This document shows, one piece after another, positions 1 to 10,025 of a DNA stretch of 46,281 nt. The stretch is from Massilia sp. ZL223 (GTDB lineage: Bacteria; Pseudomonadota; Gammaproteobacteria; Burkholderiales; Burkholderiaceae_D). Positions within the stretch are counted from its first letter, which is position 1. Each line of letters opens with the position of its first letter. A model generated the notes under the pieces. That model saw nothing but the letters and a program-made list of their open reading frames with translations. It did no database searches and was not told the origin of the DNA. The translations under genes and the position numbers were made by a program. Location of the stretch: positions 1 through 46,281 of the forward strand of contig NZ_JAGPWD010000044.1 of NCBI RefSeq assembly GCF_018119395.1. Direction: 5' to 3'.

Positions 1-1177
1 ACGATGCCTCGGCGGCGCGCCGCGCCGATTCCTCGGCAAGCTGCCGGGCCAGGCGCTCGGCGCGGGCGCGCTCCGCGGCCTCCTGCTGGGCGCGCTCCTC
101 CGCCAGCCGGCGCTGCGCTTCCTCGATGCGGTGGCGTTCCGCCTGCTCCTGCGCCAGCCGCTGGGCTTCCTCGCGCTGGCGCTGGGCCAGCTGCTCCGCT
201 AGCCGGCGCTGTTCCTCCTGCGCGCGGCGCTGCGCCGCGACCTGGGCCTCGCGCGCCGCCGCTTCCTCCGCCATGCGCTGCTGGACCTGGCGCGCCACTT
301 CCTCCTGTTCGCGCTGGCGTAATTGCGCAGCGGCCTCTTGCGCGAGGCGCGCGTCTTCCTCGGCGGCGCGCTGGCGTTCGGCGAGCAGGCGCGCACGGCG
401 CGCCTCGTTCTCCCGTTCGGCCGCAGCCAGGCGCTCCCTTTCTTCTTCGCGAACGCGCCGCGCTTCGTCCTCGGCGGCCAGCCGCAAGGCTTCCGCCTCC
501 GCCTGCGCGTTCGGGTCGCTCTGTTCTTCCACCGCGGTATCCGCTCGCTGCGCGGTCGCCGCTTCGGGCATGTCCGGAGCGATCGGCTCAGGCGGCTCGC
601 CCGCTGCTTCAGGCTCCGGCGCCGCATCCGCCAGCAAGGCTTCAGGCGCGGGTGCGACCTCCGGCAGCGGAACGACGAACTCCGACTCGATACGCGCCTC
701 GGCGGCGATCAGGGGTGTCGTCACTGACGCTACCCGCCGCCGCGGCGTGACGGGCCGCACGCGCTTGGTGGGGTTGGCCTTGGCCTTGGCCTTGACCTTG
801 GGCTTGGGCGCAGGCGCCGTTTGCGCGGGCGCGGGCGGAACTGGATCGACCAGGCGCAGTCCGGCGACGGGCGCCTGGGGAGCGGGGACGGCAGGACGCG
901 GCGCAGCCAGTGGTGCAGGTGCAAGCGCCGGCGCCGGCAGTGGCGCAGGATCCGGCTTGGGCGTCGGAGGAAGCGGCTCCGACAAGGGCGCGGGCGGGAC
1001 GGATGGCGCCAGGCTCACGGTGATCGGCCCGCCACTGCCGAGATCGAGTCCGGGCACGCCGAACTGCAGCGAGAGCAGCAGCGCATGAAGCAGAACCGAC
1101 ACCGCCACGCCAGTCGCGAGGCGCCGGTCGGCGCGGCTTTGCTGCTGGTGTCGGCTGCGTGCGTTCGCTGTCGGCAT
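1..1177 (-). CDS. TonB/TolA-like membrane-anchored coiled-coil protein (partial, C-terminus outside window)
   Basis: An uninterrupted minus-strand frame runs from an ATG at 1177 off the left edge, giving about 392 residues without a stop. AGAAGG lies just upstream of the ATG. The N-terminus is polar, followed by one hydrophobic segment at about residues 22-42 (VSVLLHALLLSLQFG), then a long Pro/Ala-rich stretch with a KPKVKAKAKA motif. From about residue 215 onwards it is a very long Glu/Ala/Arg/Gln coiled coil. This order of inner-membrane anchor, proline-rich periplasmic spacer and charged helix resembles TonB or TolA energy transducers. The C-terminal domain that would decide between TonB, TolA or another family is not in the window, so the function is inferred from layout only. 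Confidence 0.78.
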   Translation of the reverse strand, partial: MPTANARSRHQQQSRADRRLATGVAVSVLLHALLLSLQFGVPGLDLGSGGPITVSLAPSVPPAPLSEPLPPTPKPDPAPLPAPALAPAPLAAPRPAVPAPQAPVAGLRLVDPVPPAPAQTAPAPKPKVKAKAKANPTKRVRPVTPRRRVASVTTPLIAAEARIESEFVVPLPEVAPAPEALLADAAPEPEAAGEPPEPIAPDMPEAATAQRADTAVEEQSDPNAQAEAEALRLAAEDEARRVREEERERLAAAERENEARRARLLAERQRAAEEDARLAQEAAAQLRQREQEEVARQVQQRMAEEAAAREAQVAAQRRAQEEQRRLAEQLAQRQREEAQRLAQEQAERHRIEEAQRRLAEERAQQEAAERARAERLARQLAEESARRAAEAS

Positions 1178-1292
1178 GCCCTTCTGCTTGCGATATTGTC
1201 AAGCAGGCATCTTAGCGTTTACTCAGCCGTTGTGCGAGACGTGCACGATAGGAATCGCGCCGCCTGCGCGGCGTGTCAACAAGGGGCGGCGC

Positions 1293-2288
1293 TCAGGGCC
1301 GGGCGGGCGCGAACTGGTAGGTTTCGCCGTGTTTCAGGTAAATGACGTCCTTTTCCAGGCCGGCCGCCTGGACTTCGCGGGCGAATTCCGCGAGCGGGGA
1401 CTTGAACACGTCGTAGTCGTTGTAATGGATCGGCACCGTTTTCTTCGGCCGCACCAGCTGCATCATGCGCACCCCGTCCTTGCCGTCCATGGTGACCTTG
1501 ACGACGCCGAGGATGCGGGTGCCGCCCAGGTGCAGCAGGGCCAGGTCGATGCCCGGAAAGTAGGTCGGAATGGCCTTGATGTCGTCGTAGACGAGGGTGT
1601 CGCCGCTGATGTACATGCGGTAGGCCGGCGCCTGTGGATCCGGGCCGAAATCGAGCACCGCCCCCATCACCCTGGGCAGCAGGGCCGCCACGCCGGCCGG
1701 TCCATGGCGGCCCGGCGTGGCCGTCACGCGCAGGCGCGCCTCCCCGCGCCGCACTTCCAGGCGGTCCCACACCGACAGTCCATAGACGCGCGTAAACCCC
1801 ATGCGCTTGAGTCCTTCCCCGCCCTCCTTGGTGGTGACGATCGGCGTGGCGCGGCCCAGTTTTTCCTGCACCAGCTGGTCGAAGTGGTCGCCGTGCAGGT
1901 GCGACAGCACGACCAGGTCGATCGGCGGCAGGTTCTCGAAGGCGATGGCGGGATTGGTCAGGCGCTGGGACTTGAGGCCATAGCCCAGGTGCACATGGTC
2001 GCCCTTGTGCAGGAAATTCGGATCGGTGAGGATGGTGAAGCCCTGGAAGCGGATCAGCACGGTCGCGGTGCCGATGAACTGCACGCTGCCCTCGCCCGAA
2101 GCCGCCGCCGCAGGCGCGAGCTGCAGGGTGAACATGTCTCCTTGCGGGACCTCGGCCTGCGTCTGCGCCCGGCTCCGAGCCTGGGTTTCAGCCTGGGCCT
2201 CAGCCTGCTCCTGGGCATGCGCGAGCGCTGCGGCGCATGTGAAGAGCGTCGCCAGGGCCAGGCGGTGCAGCGGTCGGGCAAGGGTCAT
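1293..2288 (-). CDS. Secreted metallo-beta-lactamase-fold hydrolase
   Basis: The 331-residue protein has a signal peptide (residues 1-25, ending AHA), then a Gln/Ala-rich linker to about residue 46, then an MBL-fold domain. The metal-binding motif HLHGDH is at residues 130-135. Further ligand candidates are GRHG near residue 193 and the Asp of SGDT near 230. The overall pattern is closer to the UlaG/NAPE-PLD-like branch than to true beta-lactamases. The substrate cannot be told from sequence. GGAGGA six bases before the ATG supports the start. The gene lies upstream of the TonB-like gene on the same strand with a 115-base gap, so cotranscription is possible but not shown. Confidence 0.92.
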   Translation of the reverse strand: MTLARPLHRLALATLFTCAAALAHAQEQAEAQAETQARSRAQTQAEVPQGDMFTLQLAPAAAASGEGSVQFIGTATVLIRFQGFTILTDPNFLHKGDHVHLGYGLKSQRLTNPAIAFENLPPIDLVVLSHLHGDHFDQLVQEKLGRATPIVTTKEGGEGLKRMGFTRVYGLSVWDRLEVRRGEARLRVTATPGRHGPAGVAALLPRVMGAVLDFGPDPQAPAYRMYISGDTLVYDDIKAIPTYFPGIDLALLHLGGTRILGVVKVTMDGKDGVRMMQLVRPKKTVPIHYNDYDVFKSPLAEFAREVQAAGLEKDVIYLKHGETYQFAPARP

Positions 2289-2376
2289 GCGTGTTCCTCC
2301 GGTCAGGGCGAACCGGCTGGTTCGCGCTGACGCACAGTAGCACGCGTGCGCGCGGGCAGGCGTACGCTTCGAAGGT

Positions 2377-2700
2377 TCAGGCCCCGGGCTTGAGCTCGGC
2401 GATGCGGCGCCGTGCGGCCGCCCAGTCGGTGCCGGCCAGCGCCGCTTCGCAGGTCGCGCAAGGCTCGAAGGGATTGCAGTCGTGCGTGTAATCGATGCAG
2501 TTGGCGCCGATCACGATCTTGGCGGCGTAGGCGTCGACTCTTCCCGTGGGCGAGACGGCGCCGCCCTTGGGCAGCCATTTTTCGAAGGCGTCGAGCGCCA
2601 CGCCGTCTGGCACGTACCAGCGCTTGCGGGTCGGATTCCATCTGGCGCCGAGTGCTTTGGCGCCGTCCTTGTCGGCGTATGGGACATCGAGAAACTGCAT
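2377..2700 (-). CDS. DUF5710-type small protein
   Basis: The predicted protein has 107 residues starting MQFLDVPYADKDGAKALGAR. The N-terminal block (VPYADKDGAKALGARWNP followed by KRWYVPDG) is the hallmark of the DUF5710 domain, a short module often attached to DNA primase or phage-like proteins and of unknown role. The C-terminal half carries four cysteines, including CATC, which may bind metal (inference). The frame stays open upstream to 2787, but those residues are arginine-rich and unlike the domain, so I chose the internal ATG at 2700. No strong Shine-Dalgarno sequence is visible. Function unknown. Confidence 0.75.
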   Translation of the reverse strand: MQFLDVPYADKDGAKALGARWNPTRKRWYVPDGVALDAFEKWLPKGGAVSPTGRVDAYAAKIVIGANCIDYTHDCNPFEPCATCEAALAGTDWAAARRRIAELKPGA

Positions 2701-2823
2701 GGTGTGTGACAGGTAAAGATCGATCGAATCGTCCCGGCGGCGCGCGGGACGGCAGCCGCGGCGGCGGCAGTGGCTTGCAGCACGCATGATAACCCGGCGC
2801 CGCCCTCCTCCCCAAATCCGCGC

Positions 2824-3735
2824 CTAGCCGCCGTGCTCGAACAGCTGGCCCGCCCGGTCCAGGATGCGCTGCAGCGCAGGGTGATGGACCCGCCTTTCCA
2901 CGGTCACGGCGTAGAACTGCTCGACGATGGTGTCGACGATGCCCACCTGTTCCAGGCCGTATTGCCCGCACACGCCGGCCGCCAGCACGGCGGGCACCGC
3001 CATGAAGCCTGCCCCGGCGCCGGCGAAGGACATGAGCAGCGCGCCGTCGTCGAATTCGCCGACCACGATGGGACGCAGGCGCTGCGCTTCGAGCCAGGCC
3101 TTGAGCCGGCTGTGCAGGGTGGCGTCCTGGCCCGGCATCAGGAACGGCGCCTCTTTCAGGCGCTGGGGAAACGCCCCCGGCCGGGCCCGGCACAAGTCCG
3201 GATGGCCGACGACCGCCACAGCACTGGACCCGAGCAGATGGGTATGGCCGCGCACGGTGCCGCCGGGGGGCAGCCCCTGGTCGGAGATGACCAGGTCGAG
3301 CCGGTGCGCGCTCAATTCCTGGACCAGGTCGGCGAAGCGGCCCTCGCGGCACACCAGGCGCATGGCCAGGCCGGCGTCGCGGGCAGGCTGCAGCAGGCGG
3401 AAAGCCATGGTCTTGGGTATCACGTCGCAGATGCCGACGCGCAGGGTTTCGGCCCCGGTGAAGACGCCGCGCCGGATCGCCTGCTCGAGTTCGTTGCCGA
3501 TGCTGAAAATCTGCTCGGCATACTGCAGCACGGTCTTGCCTGCCTCGGTCAGCTCCAGCAGGCGCCCCTTCTTGCGGAACAGTTCCTCGCCCAGCTGGGC
3601 CTCGAGCACCTGCAGCTGGGTACTGATGGCTTGCGCCGAGACATGCAGCTGCTGGGCGGCCCGCACCACGGTGCCGGTGGTGGCGACCACGTGAAAGTAC
3701 TGCAGGTGCTTGTAATTGATCACCGGCGAATCCAT
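2824..3735 (-). CDS. nhaR: NhaR-like LysR-family transcriptional regulator
   Basis: The 303-residue protein opens with INYKHLQYFHVVATTGTVVR, a LysR winged-helix DNA-binding domain at about residues 6-63. An effector-binding domain follows. Segments such as RKKGRLLELTEAG, LDLVISD, VGEFDDGALLMSF and RRVHHPALQRI match the E. coli NhaR pattern closely. NhaR of enterobacteria activates the Na+/H+ antiporter gene nhaA in response to Na+ and pH. No antiporter gene is present here. Instead the gene is divergent from terB-like and terC genes, with a 97-base intergenic region holding a perfect inverted repeat. Regulation of terBC is therefore inferred. Symbol by family resemblance. Confidence 0.88.
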   Translation of the reverse strand: MDSPVINYKHLQYFHVVATTGTVVRAAQQLHVSAQAISTQLQVLEAQLGEELFRKKGRLLELTEAGKTVLQYAEQIFSIGNELEQAIRRGVFTGAETLRVGICDVIPKTMAFRLLQPARDAGLAMRLVCREGRFADLVQELSAHRLDLVISDQGLPPGGTVRGHTHLLGSSAVAVVGHPDLCRARPGAFPQRLKEAPFLMPGQDATLHSRLKAWLEAQRLRPIVVGEFDDGALLMSFAGAGAGFMAVPAVLAAGVCGQYGLEQVGIVDTIVEQFYAVTVERRVHHPALQRILDRAGQLFEHGG

Positions 3736-3752
3736 CCAAAAAATTTGATGAT

Positions 3753-3782
3753 TGCGAAAGTTTATTCGATTTTACTTTCGCA
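3753..3782. promoter_or_regulatory. Perfect 9-base inverted repeat, LysR operator candidate
   Basis: TGCGAAAGT at 3753-3761 and ACTTTCGCA at 3774-3782 are exact reverse complements separated by 12 A/T-rich bases. The repeat lies midway between the divergent nhaR-like and terB-like starts and overlaps the proposed -35 box of the terB promoter. Its size and symmetry fit a LysR-family recognition site. Binding by the adjacent regulator is an inference. Confidence 0.6.
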
Positions 3783-3799
3783 TTGTCGCTTCGTATAGT
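3771..3799 (+). promoter_or_regulatory. Putative sigma70 promoter of terB-like/terC
   Basis: TTTACT (3771-3776) and TATAGT (3794-3799) are separated by 17 bases and stand 33 bases before the terB-like ATG. The right arm of the inverted repeat overlaps the -35 box and its downstream flank, so a bound regulator would directly affect RNA polymerase here. Confidence 0.5.
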
Positions 3800-3832
3800 G
3801 GGTGTTCCAGTTCACCACCCGAGAGGATTGCC

Positions 3833-4249
3833 ATGAGAACCTATGCCCCCAACAGCCATAAAGCCATTTCGCGCCTGCTCGCGCTGGCGATGATCATCGA
3901 CGGACGGCTGGCGCCGCAGGAACTCAAGGCGCTGCACCACAGCGGCCTGCTGCGCCGGCTGGAGGTCAGCGAGGACATCTTCGACGAGACTGCCGGCGAA
4001 CTCTGCCAGGACCTGCTGGCGGCGGCGAGCGCGCGCCAGGCGGGCGCGAGCGGCGGCGAGGTGGAACTCGATCCCGAGACCATCGACCGCCTGCTGGCCG
4101 AGGTCGACGCACCCCTGCTGCGCGTGCTGGTACTGCAGGGCATGCTCGACATCGTGCGCGCCGACAAGGTGATCGACCACCGCGAACGCCGGCTGCTGCG
4201 CCGAGCGACCCACGCGTGGATGCCGGCCCTCGAACCCGCCGACAGCTGA
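3833..4249 (+). CDS. TerB-like protein
   Basis: The 138-residue protein is mostly alpha-helical and acidic, with pieces such as LLALAMIIDGRLAPQE and MLDIVRADKVIDHRERRLL. These recall the paired acidic, helix-rich repeats of the TerB/DjlA-like family, in which Asp/Glu side chains may bind metal. It has no signal peptide or membrane segment, so it is likely cytosolic. GAGAGG a few bases upstream supports the ATG at 3833. The gene is 18 bases before terC and probably cotranscribed with it. TerB proteins commonly partner with TerC. The family call is from pattern only, because the sequence is divergent. Confidence 0.7.
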   Translation: MRTYAPNSHKAISRLLALAMIIDGRLAPQELKALHHSGLLRRLEVSEDIFDETAGELCQDLLAAASARQAGASGGEVELDPETIDRLLAEVDAPLLRVLVLQGMLDIVRADKVIDHRERRLLRRATHAWMPALEPADS

Positions 4250-4267
4250 CGACGCCAGGAGGACATC

Positions 4268-5254
4268 ATGGATCTGCTCTATACCGTCTGGCTCGGCGCA
4301 CCCGTCTGGATGTGGGCGAGCTTCGTCGCCATCGTGGTGGCGCTGCTCGCCTTCGATCTGGGCGTGCTCAACAAGGATGACCACGTCATCGGCGTGCGTG
4401 AAAGCCTCAAGCTGTCGGCCCTCTACATCGCGGCCGGCCTGGCCTTCGGCCTATGGGTCTGGCACGCCTTCGGCAGCGAAAAGGCCCTGCACTTCTACAC
4501 GGGCTTCCTGATCGAGAAGAGCCTGTCGCTGGACAATATCTTCGTGATATCGCTGATCTTCGCGACCCTGGCGATCCCGGCGGCCTACCAGCACCGGGTG
4601 CTGTTCTGGGGCATCCTGGGCGTGATCCTGACCCGCGGCATCATGATCGGTGCGGGCTCGGCGCTGGTGGCCAGCTACTACTGGGTGCTGTACATCTTCG
4701 GCGCGATCCTGGTGATCACCGGCATCAAGATGTTCTTCGCTTCCGACAATCCGGACCAGATCCGCGACAGCGCCGTGCTGAAATGGCTGAAAGGCCGCCT
4801 GCGCATGACCGAGGGCATGCGCGGCAACGCCTTCCTGGTGCGCGAGCCGGATCCGGCCCGCCCGGGACATACGCTGCTGCTGGCCACGCCGCTGTTCCTG
4901 GCGCTGTGCATGGTCGAGATAACGGACGTGATCTTCGCGGTCGACAGCGTGCCGGCGATCTTCGCCATCACCAGCGATCCCTTCATCGTCTACACCTCGA
5001 ATATCTTTGCGGTGCTCGGCCTGCGCGCCCTGTACTTCGCGCTGGCGGCCATGGTGGAACGCTTCACCTACCTGAAATACTCGCTGGCGGCGGTGCTGGT
5101 GTTCATCGGTTCCAAGATCTTCCTGGGGGACTTCGTGTTCGACGGCAAGGTGCCGGCCAGCCTGTCGCTGGCGGTGACGGCGGTGCTGATCGCGGCGGGT
5201 ATCGGCTATTCGCTGTGGCGCACGCGCTCCGGCCTGGACGACCGCGCTGCGTGA
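4268..5254 (+). CDS. TerC/Alx-family integral membrane protein
   Basis: The 328-residue protein has about eight to nine hydrophobic segments. It contains typical TerC family motifs: an early acidic membrane Asp (LLAFDLGVLN), EKSLSLDNIFV near residues 84-94, and MVEITDVIFAVDSVPAIFA near 216-234. The family includes E. coli Alx and TerC, linked to Mn2+ export, alkaline pH and tellurite resistance. AGGAGG five bases before the ATG is a strong ribosome site. It follows the TerB-like gene by 18 bases. I see no yybP-ykoY (Mn2+) riboswitch upstream, in contrast to E. coli alx. The exact substrate is not predictable from sequence. Confidence 0.94.
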   Translation: MDLLYTVWLGAPVWMWASFVAIVVALLAFDLGVLNKDDHVIGVRESLKLSALYIAAGLAFGLWVWHAFGSEKALHFYTGFLIEKSLSLDNIFVISLIFATLAIPAAYQHRVLFWGILGVILTRGIMIGAGSALVASYYWVLYIFGAILVITGIKMFFASDNPDQIRDSAVLKWLKGRLRMTEGMRGNAFLVREPDPARPGHTLLLATPLFLALCMVEITDVIFAVDSVPAIFAITSDPFIVYTSNIFAVLGLRALYFALAAMVERFTYLKYSLAAVLVFIGSKIFLGDFVFDGKVPASLSLAVTAVLIAAGIGYSLWRTRSGLDDRAA

Positions 5255-5287
5255 TGAAGATCCGACGGGCGGGTCGGCGAAGGAAAC

Positions 5288-5364
5288 TGGCCCGCCCTGA
5301 GGGAATCGAACCCCCGACCCACAGCTTAGAAGGCTGTTGCTCTATCCAACTGAGCTAAGGGCGG
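5288..5364 (-). tRNA. tRNA-Arg(TCT)
   Basis: A 77-base cloverleaf is present on the minus strand. The acceptor stem is CCGCCCT with AGGGCGG, the D arm GCTC...GAGC, the anticodon stem ACAGC/GCTGT around loop CTTCTAA (anticodon TCT), and the T loop TTCGATT. The terminal CCA is encoded in the DNA. It reads the rare arginine codons AGA/AGG. Confidence 0.96.
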
Positions 5365-5458
5365 AATGAAGAGAGGCGCTACTATAGCGCGCCAAGCGGG
5401 GGCTTGCAACACGGCACTACTCAGTGTGCAAACTTGGTGGGCATGCTGGAGACGCACG

Positions 5459-5487
5459 AAAAACAGGCCGTCGTGGACGGCCTGTTT
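5459..5487 (-). terminator. Intrinsic terminator after tRNA-Pro
   Basis: A near-perfect stem AAACAGGCCGTC/GACGGCCTGTTT with a three-base loop ends in a T run on the minus strand. It lies 12 bases past tRNA-Pro and about 95 bases before tRNA-Arg, which implies that the two tRNAs are separate transcripts or are processed and partly terminated between them. Confidence 0.8.
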
Positions 5488-5498
5488 GTTTGTCCGGC

Positions 5499-5575
5499 TG
5501 GTCGGAGTACAAGGATTCGAACCTTGGACCCCCTGCTCCCAAAGCAGGTGCGCTACCGGGCTGCGCTACACTCCG
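5499..5575 (-). tRNA. tRNA-Pro(TGG)
   Basis: A 77-base cloverleaf is present on the minus strand. The acceptor stem is CGGAGTG with TACTCCG, the D arm GCGC...GCGC, the anticodon stem CCTGC/GCAGG around TTTGGGA (anticodon TGG), and the T arm CAAGG TTCGAAT CCTTG. CCA is encoded. Confidence 0.96.
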
Positions 5576-5620
5576 ACGCGATTTCATGATACTCCCGAAG
5601 GAGCGCCGCGCCAACCCGGA

Positions 5621-5653
5621 CACGATTGAAGCCGGTGACGGCCTTCAATCGTG
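5621..5653 (-). terminator. Hairpin after glmM
   Basis: CACGATTGAAG pairs perfectly with CTTCAATCGTG (11 base pairs) around an 11-base loop, 12 bases past the glmM stop. No T run follows, so this may be an RNA 3'-end stabiliser or a weak terminator rather than a classical intrinsic terminator. Confidence 0.5.
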
Positions 5654-5664
5654 CTTGACGCCTG

Positions 5665-7005
5665 TCAAGCCGCCAGCTTGTCGGCGATGCGGCGCGCCAT
5701 GCTTTCCGCGACGTCCGCTTCCTTGGCTTCCACCATGACGCGGATCAGGGGCTCGGTGCCCGAGGCGCGGATCAGCACGCGGCCGCCGTCGCCCAATTCG
5801 CGCTCGACGGCTTCCTTTTCCGCCACCAGGGCCGCGTCCTTGGTCCAGTCGAAACCGGCCGGCACTTTCTTGTTGATCAGGGTCTGCGGATAGAGCTTGA
5901 GCTCGGCGCAGCACTCGGCCAGCCCCTTGTTGTCGCGCTTGAGCGCCGACAGCACCTGCAGTGCCGAGACGATACCGTCGCCGGTGGTGTGCTTGTCCAG
6001 GGCCAGCAGGTGGCCCGAGCCCTCGCCGCCCAGCAGCCATCCGCGTTCCTTCATCACTTCCAGCACGTAGCGGTCGCCGACCTTGGCGCGCGCGAAGCCG
6101 ACGCCCATCTGCTTGAAGGCCACTTCCAGCGCCATATTGGTCATCAGGGTGCCGACGGCGCCGGCCACCGGGCCGGTCGCCATGCGGTCGCGCACCATCA
6201 CGTATAGCAGTTCGTCGCCGTTGTAGATGCGGCCGTTGGCGTCGACCATGATCAGGCGGTCGGCGTCGCCGTCCAGGGCGATGCCGAGGTCGGCCTTGTT
6301 GCTCACGACCGCTTCCGACAGCGCCTTGGGCGCGGTGGCGCCGACGCCGTCATTGATGTTGAAGCCGTCCGGCTGGGCGCCGATCGAGATCACCTCGGCG
6401 CCGAGTTCGTGGAACACGTGCGGGGCGATGTTGTAGGCGGCGCCGTTGGCGCTGTCGACCACGATCTTCAGGCCGCGCAGGTCCAGTTCGTTCGGGAAGG
6501 TGCTCTTGCAGAATTCGATGTAGCGGCCCTGGGCGTCGCGCAGGCGGGTCGCCCGGCCGAGTTTGTCCGAGGGCACGCAGCCCATCGGCTGGTCGATCGC
6601 CGCTTCGATCTCGAGTTCGACGGCGTCCGGCAGCTTGGTGCCGTGTTCCGAGAAGAACTTGATGCCGTTGTCCTGGAAGGGGTTGTGCGAGGCCGAGATC
6701 ACGACGCCGGCCTGCAGGCGCAGCGCGCGGGTCAGGTAGGCGATCGCCGGGGTCGGCATCGGGCCGGCCAGCATCACGTCCACGCCGGCGGCCGAGAAGC
6801 CCGCTTCCAGCGCGGCTTCCAGCATGTAGCCGGAAATACGGGTGTCTTTACCGATCAGCACGACCGGACGGCCGCTGCTCGACTTGGCGCCTTTCACCAG
6901 CACCGTGCCGGCGGCATAGCCGAGGCGCATGACGAAATCCGGGGTAATCGGCGCAACGCCCACGAGTCCACGGACGCCGTCCGTACCGAAATATTTGCGT
7001 GCCAT
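5665..7005 (-). CDS. glmM: Phosphoglucosamine mutase
   Basis: The 446-residue protein has the full family layout and length. It begins KYFGTDGVRG and carries the catalytic phosphoserine in ISASHNP (Ser106), the metal loop DGDADR near residue 243, the substrate loop GEGSGH, and the C-terminal phosphate-binding RASGTEP. It converts glucosamine-6-phosphate to glucosamine-1-phosphate in the cytosol for UDP-GlcNAc synthesis, feeding peptidoglycan and lipopolysaccharide. It is the last gene of the rlmE-ftsH-folP-glmM run, 24 bases after folP. This folP-glmM order is conserved in many proteobacteria. Confidence 0.98.
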   Translation of the reverse strand: MARKYFGTDGVRGLVGVAPITPDFVMRLGYAAGTVLVKGAKSSSGRPVVLIGKDTRISGYMLEAALEAGFSAAGVDVMLAGPMPTPAIAYLTRALRLQAGVVISASHNPFQDNGIKFFSEHGTKLPDAVELEIEAAIDQPMGCVPSDKLGRATRLRDAQGRYIEFCKSTFPNELDLRGLKIVVDSANGAAYNIAPHVFHELGAEVISIGAQPDGFNINDGVGATAPKALSEAVVSNKADLGIALDGDADRLIMVDANGRIYNGDELLYVMVRDRMATGPVAGAVGTLMTNMALEVAFKQMGVGFARAKVGDRYVLEVMKERGWLLGGEGSGHLLALDKHTTGDGIVSALQVLSALKRDNKGLAECCAELKLYPQTLINKKVPAGFDWTKDAALVAEKEAVERELGDGGRVLIRASGTEPLIRVMVEAKEADVAESMARRIADKLAA

Positions 7006-7029
7006 TCTTGTCTTCTTTTCTTTCCTTGA

Positions 7030-7878
7030 TTAATCGATGGTCGCCGCATGCCACACTTTCAGGGCATCGACGGTGTCTGCTACATCATGCACACGCACAA
7101 TTCTAGCGCCATGCGCTACCGCAGCCAATGCCGCCCCAATGCTGCCGGCGACACGCTGCTCGACCGGGCGCCCGGTGACGGCCCCGATCATGGACTTGCG
7201 CGACATCCCTGCCAGTACGGGCAGGCCGAGCTCGTCGCGGATGCGCGCCAGGTGGCGCAGCAAGGCGTAATTATGCTCGACGGTCTTGCCGAAGCCGAAA
7301 CCGGGGTCGAGGCAGAGGCGTTCGCGCGCGATCCCGGCGGCCGTCATTGCCTTCACCCGCTCGCCCAGGAATGCGATCACCTCGGCCACGACATCGTTGT
7401 ACTGCGGCGCCTGCTGCATGGTCTGGGGCGTGGCCTGCATGTGCATGATGCACAGGCCGCAATCGCTGTCCTGCACCGCCTCGATCGCCCCGGGCGCCCG
7501 GAAGCCGTTGATGTCGTTGATCATGTCGGCGCCCGCGATCAGGGCTTCGCGCATGACCTCCGGCTTGCAGGTATCGACGGACAGGGCCACATCCAGGGTC
7601 TTGAGCGCGTACAGCGCGGGCATCACGCGGCGCAGTTCCTCATCCAGCGGCACGCTGGGCGAACCGGGGCGGGTCGACTCGCCGCCGATGTCGATCATGG
7701 TGGCGCCGTCGCGGATCATCTCCTCGGCGTGCGACATGGCGAATTCCAGCCCCTGGTAGCGGCCGCCATCGGAAAAGGAATCGGGAGTGACGTTCAGGAT
7801 GCCCATCACGACGGGCATCCCGGCGTCCGGGCCTTCCAGCGGGAAGCTGAAACGGCCGCAGTGCAGGTTCTTGGACAT
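7030..7878 (-). CDS. folP: Dihydropteroate synthase
   Basis: The 282-residue protein has the signature motifs MGILNVTPDSFSDGG and MIDIGGESTRPG, the catalytic-loop SVDTCKP, NDINGF, LDPGFGFGK, and SRKSMIG. It condenses p-aminobenzoate with dihydropterin pyrophosphate in folate synthesis and is the sulfonamide target. It sits between ftsH and glmM on the same strand. Start at ATG 7878 (MSKNLHCGRF). Confidence 0.97.
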   Translation of the reverse strand: MSKNLHCGRFSFPLEGPDAGMPVVMGILNVTPDSFSDGGRYQGLEFAMSHAEEMIRDGATMIDIGGESTRPGSPSVPLDEELRRVMPALYALKTLDVALSVDTCKPEVMREALIAGADMINDINGFRAPGAIEAVQDSDCGLCIMHMQATPQTMQQAPQYNDVVAEVIAFLGERVKAMTAAGIARERLCLDPGFGFGKTVEHNYALLRHLARIRDELGLPVLAGMSRKSMIGAVTGRPVEQRVAGSIGAALAAVAHGARIVRVHDVADTVDALKVWHAATID

Positions 7879-7904
7879 ACAGGGAGTAAGTGGCGTTAAC
7901 GTAC

Positions 7905-7930
7905 AAGAGGCATCCTGTCGGATGCCTCTT
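7905..7930 (-). terminator. Hairpin between ftsH and folP
   Basis: AAGAGGCATCC and GGATGCCTCTT form an 11-base-pair stem with a four-base loop between the ftsH stop (7950) and folP start (7878). The minus-strand sequence that follows has only TT, not a T run. It probably tunes ftsH versus folP-glmM expression or protects the ftsH 3' end rather than fully terminating. Confidence 0.5.
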
Positions 7931-7949
7931 GGAGAAACGGATCAGCGCA

Positions 7950-9836
<1,887 letters not shown>

Positions 9837-10025
9837 GAGAACTCCTCCGATGCGTTCTGCATCTCTACCGATTACAGTACGACGATTTTAACCGCAATAA
9901 GCCGACGCCGCCACGCAACGCAAGCAATAGTGCTGAAATGCCATAATTTTAAGTTCGACATGCATACGCAAGCGTTTGCGTCCTGCCAGCCTCACGCGGC
10001 TGATGTGTGGCTTGCTCGCGAAAAA

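Noticed and set aside
4..750. Plus-strand Pro/Arg/Ala-rich 248-codon frame at the left edge
   Set aside because: Out-of-frame antisense of the coiled-coil gene; proline/arginine-rich composition is typical of shadow frames.
3736..3832. yybP-ykoY manganese riboswitch before terB/terC
   Set aside because: The gap is only 97 bases and is occupied by the inverted repeat and promoter; no riboswitch-like stems were found.
5266..5298. Terminator hairpin for terC (GGGCGGG with CCCGCCC)
   Set aside because: The 3' arm is the acceptor stem of tRNA-Arg, so the pairing is probably coincidental and no T run follows.
5288..5575. tRNA-associated genomic island
   Set aside because: Both tRNAs are intact, but no integrase, direct repeat of the tRNA 3' end or foreign-looking genes are seen on either side.
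9966..9981. Palindrome ACGCAAGCGTTTGCGT upstream of ftsH as an operator
   Set aside because: Short, with no other support and no match to a heat-shock promoter nearby. Too weak to call.
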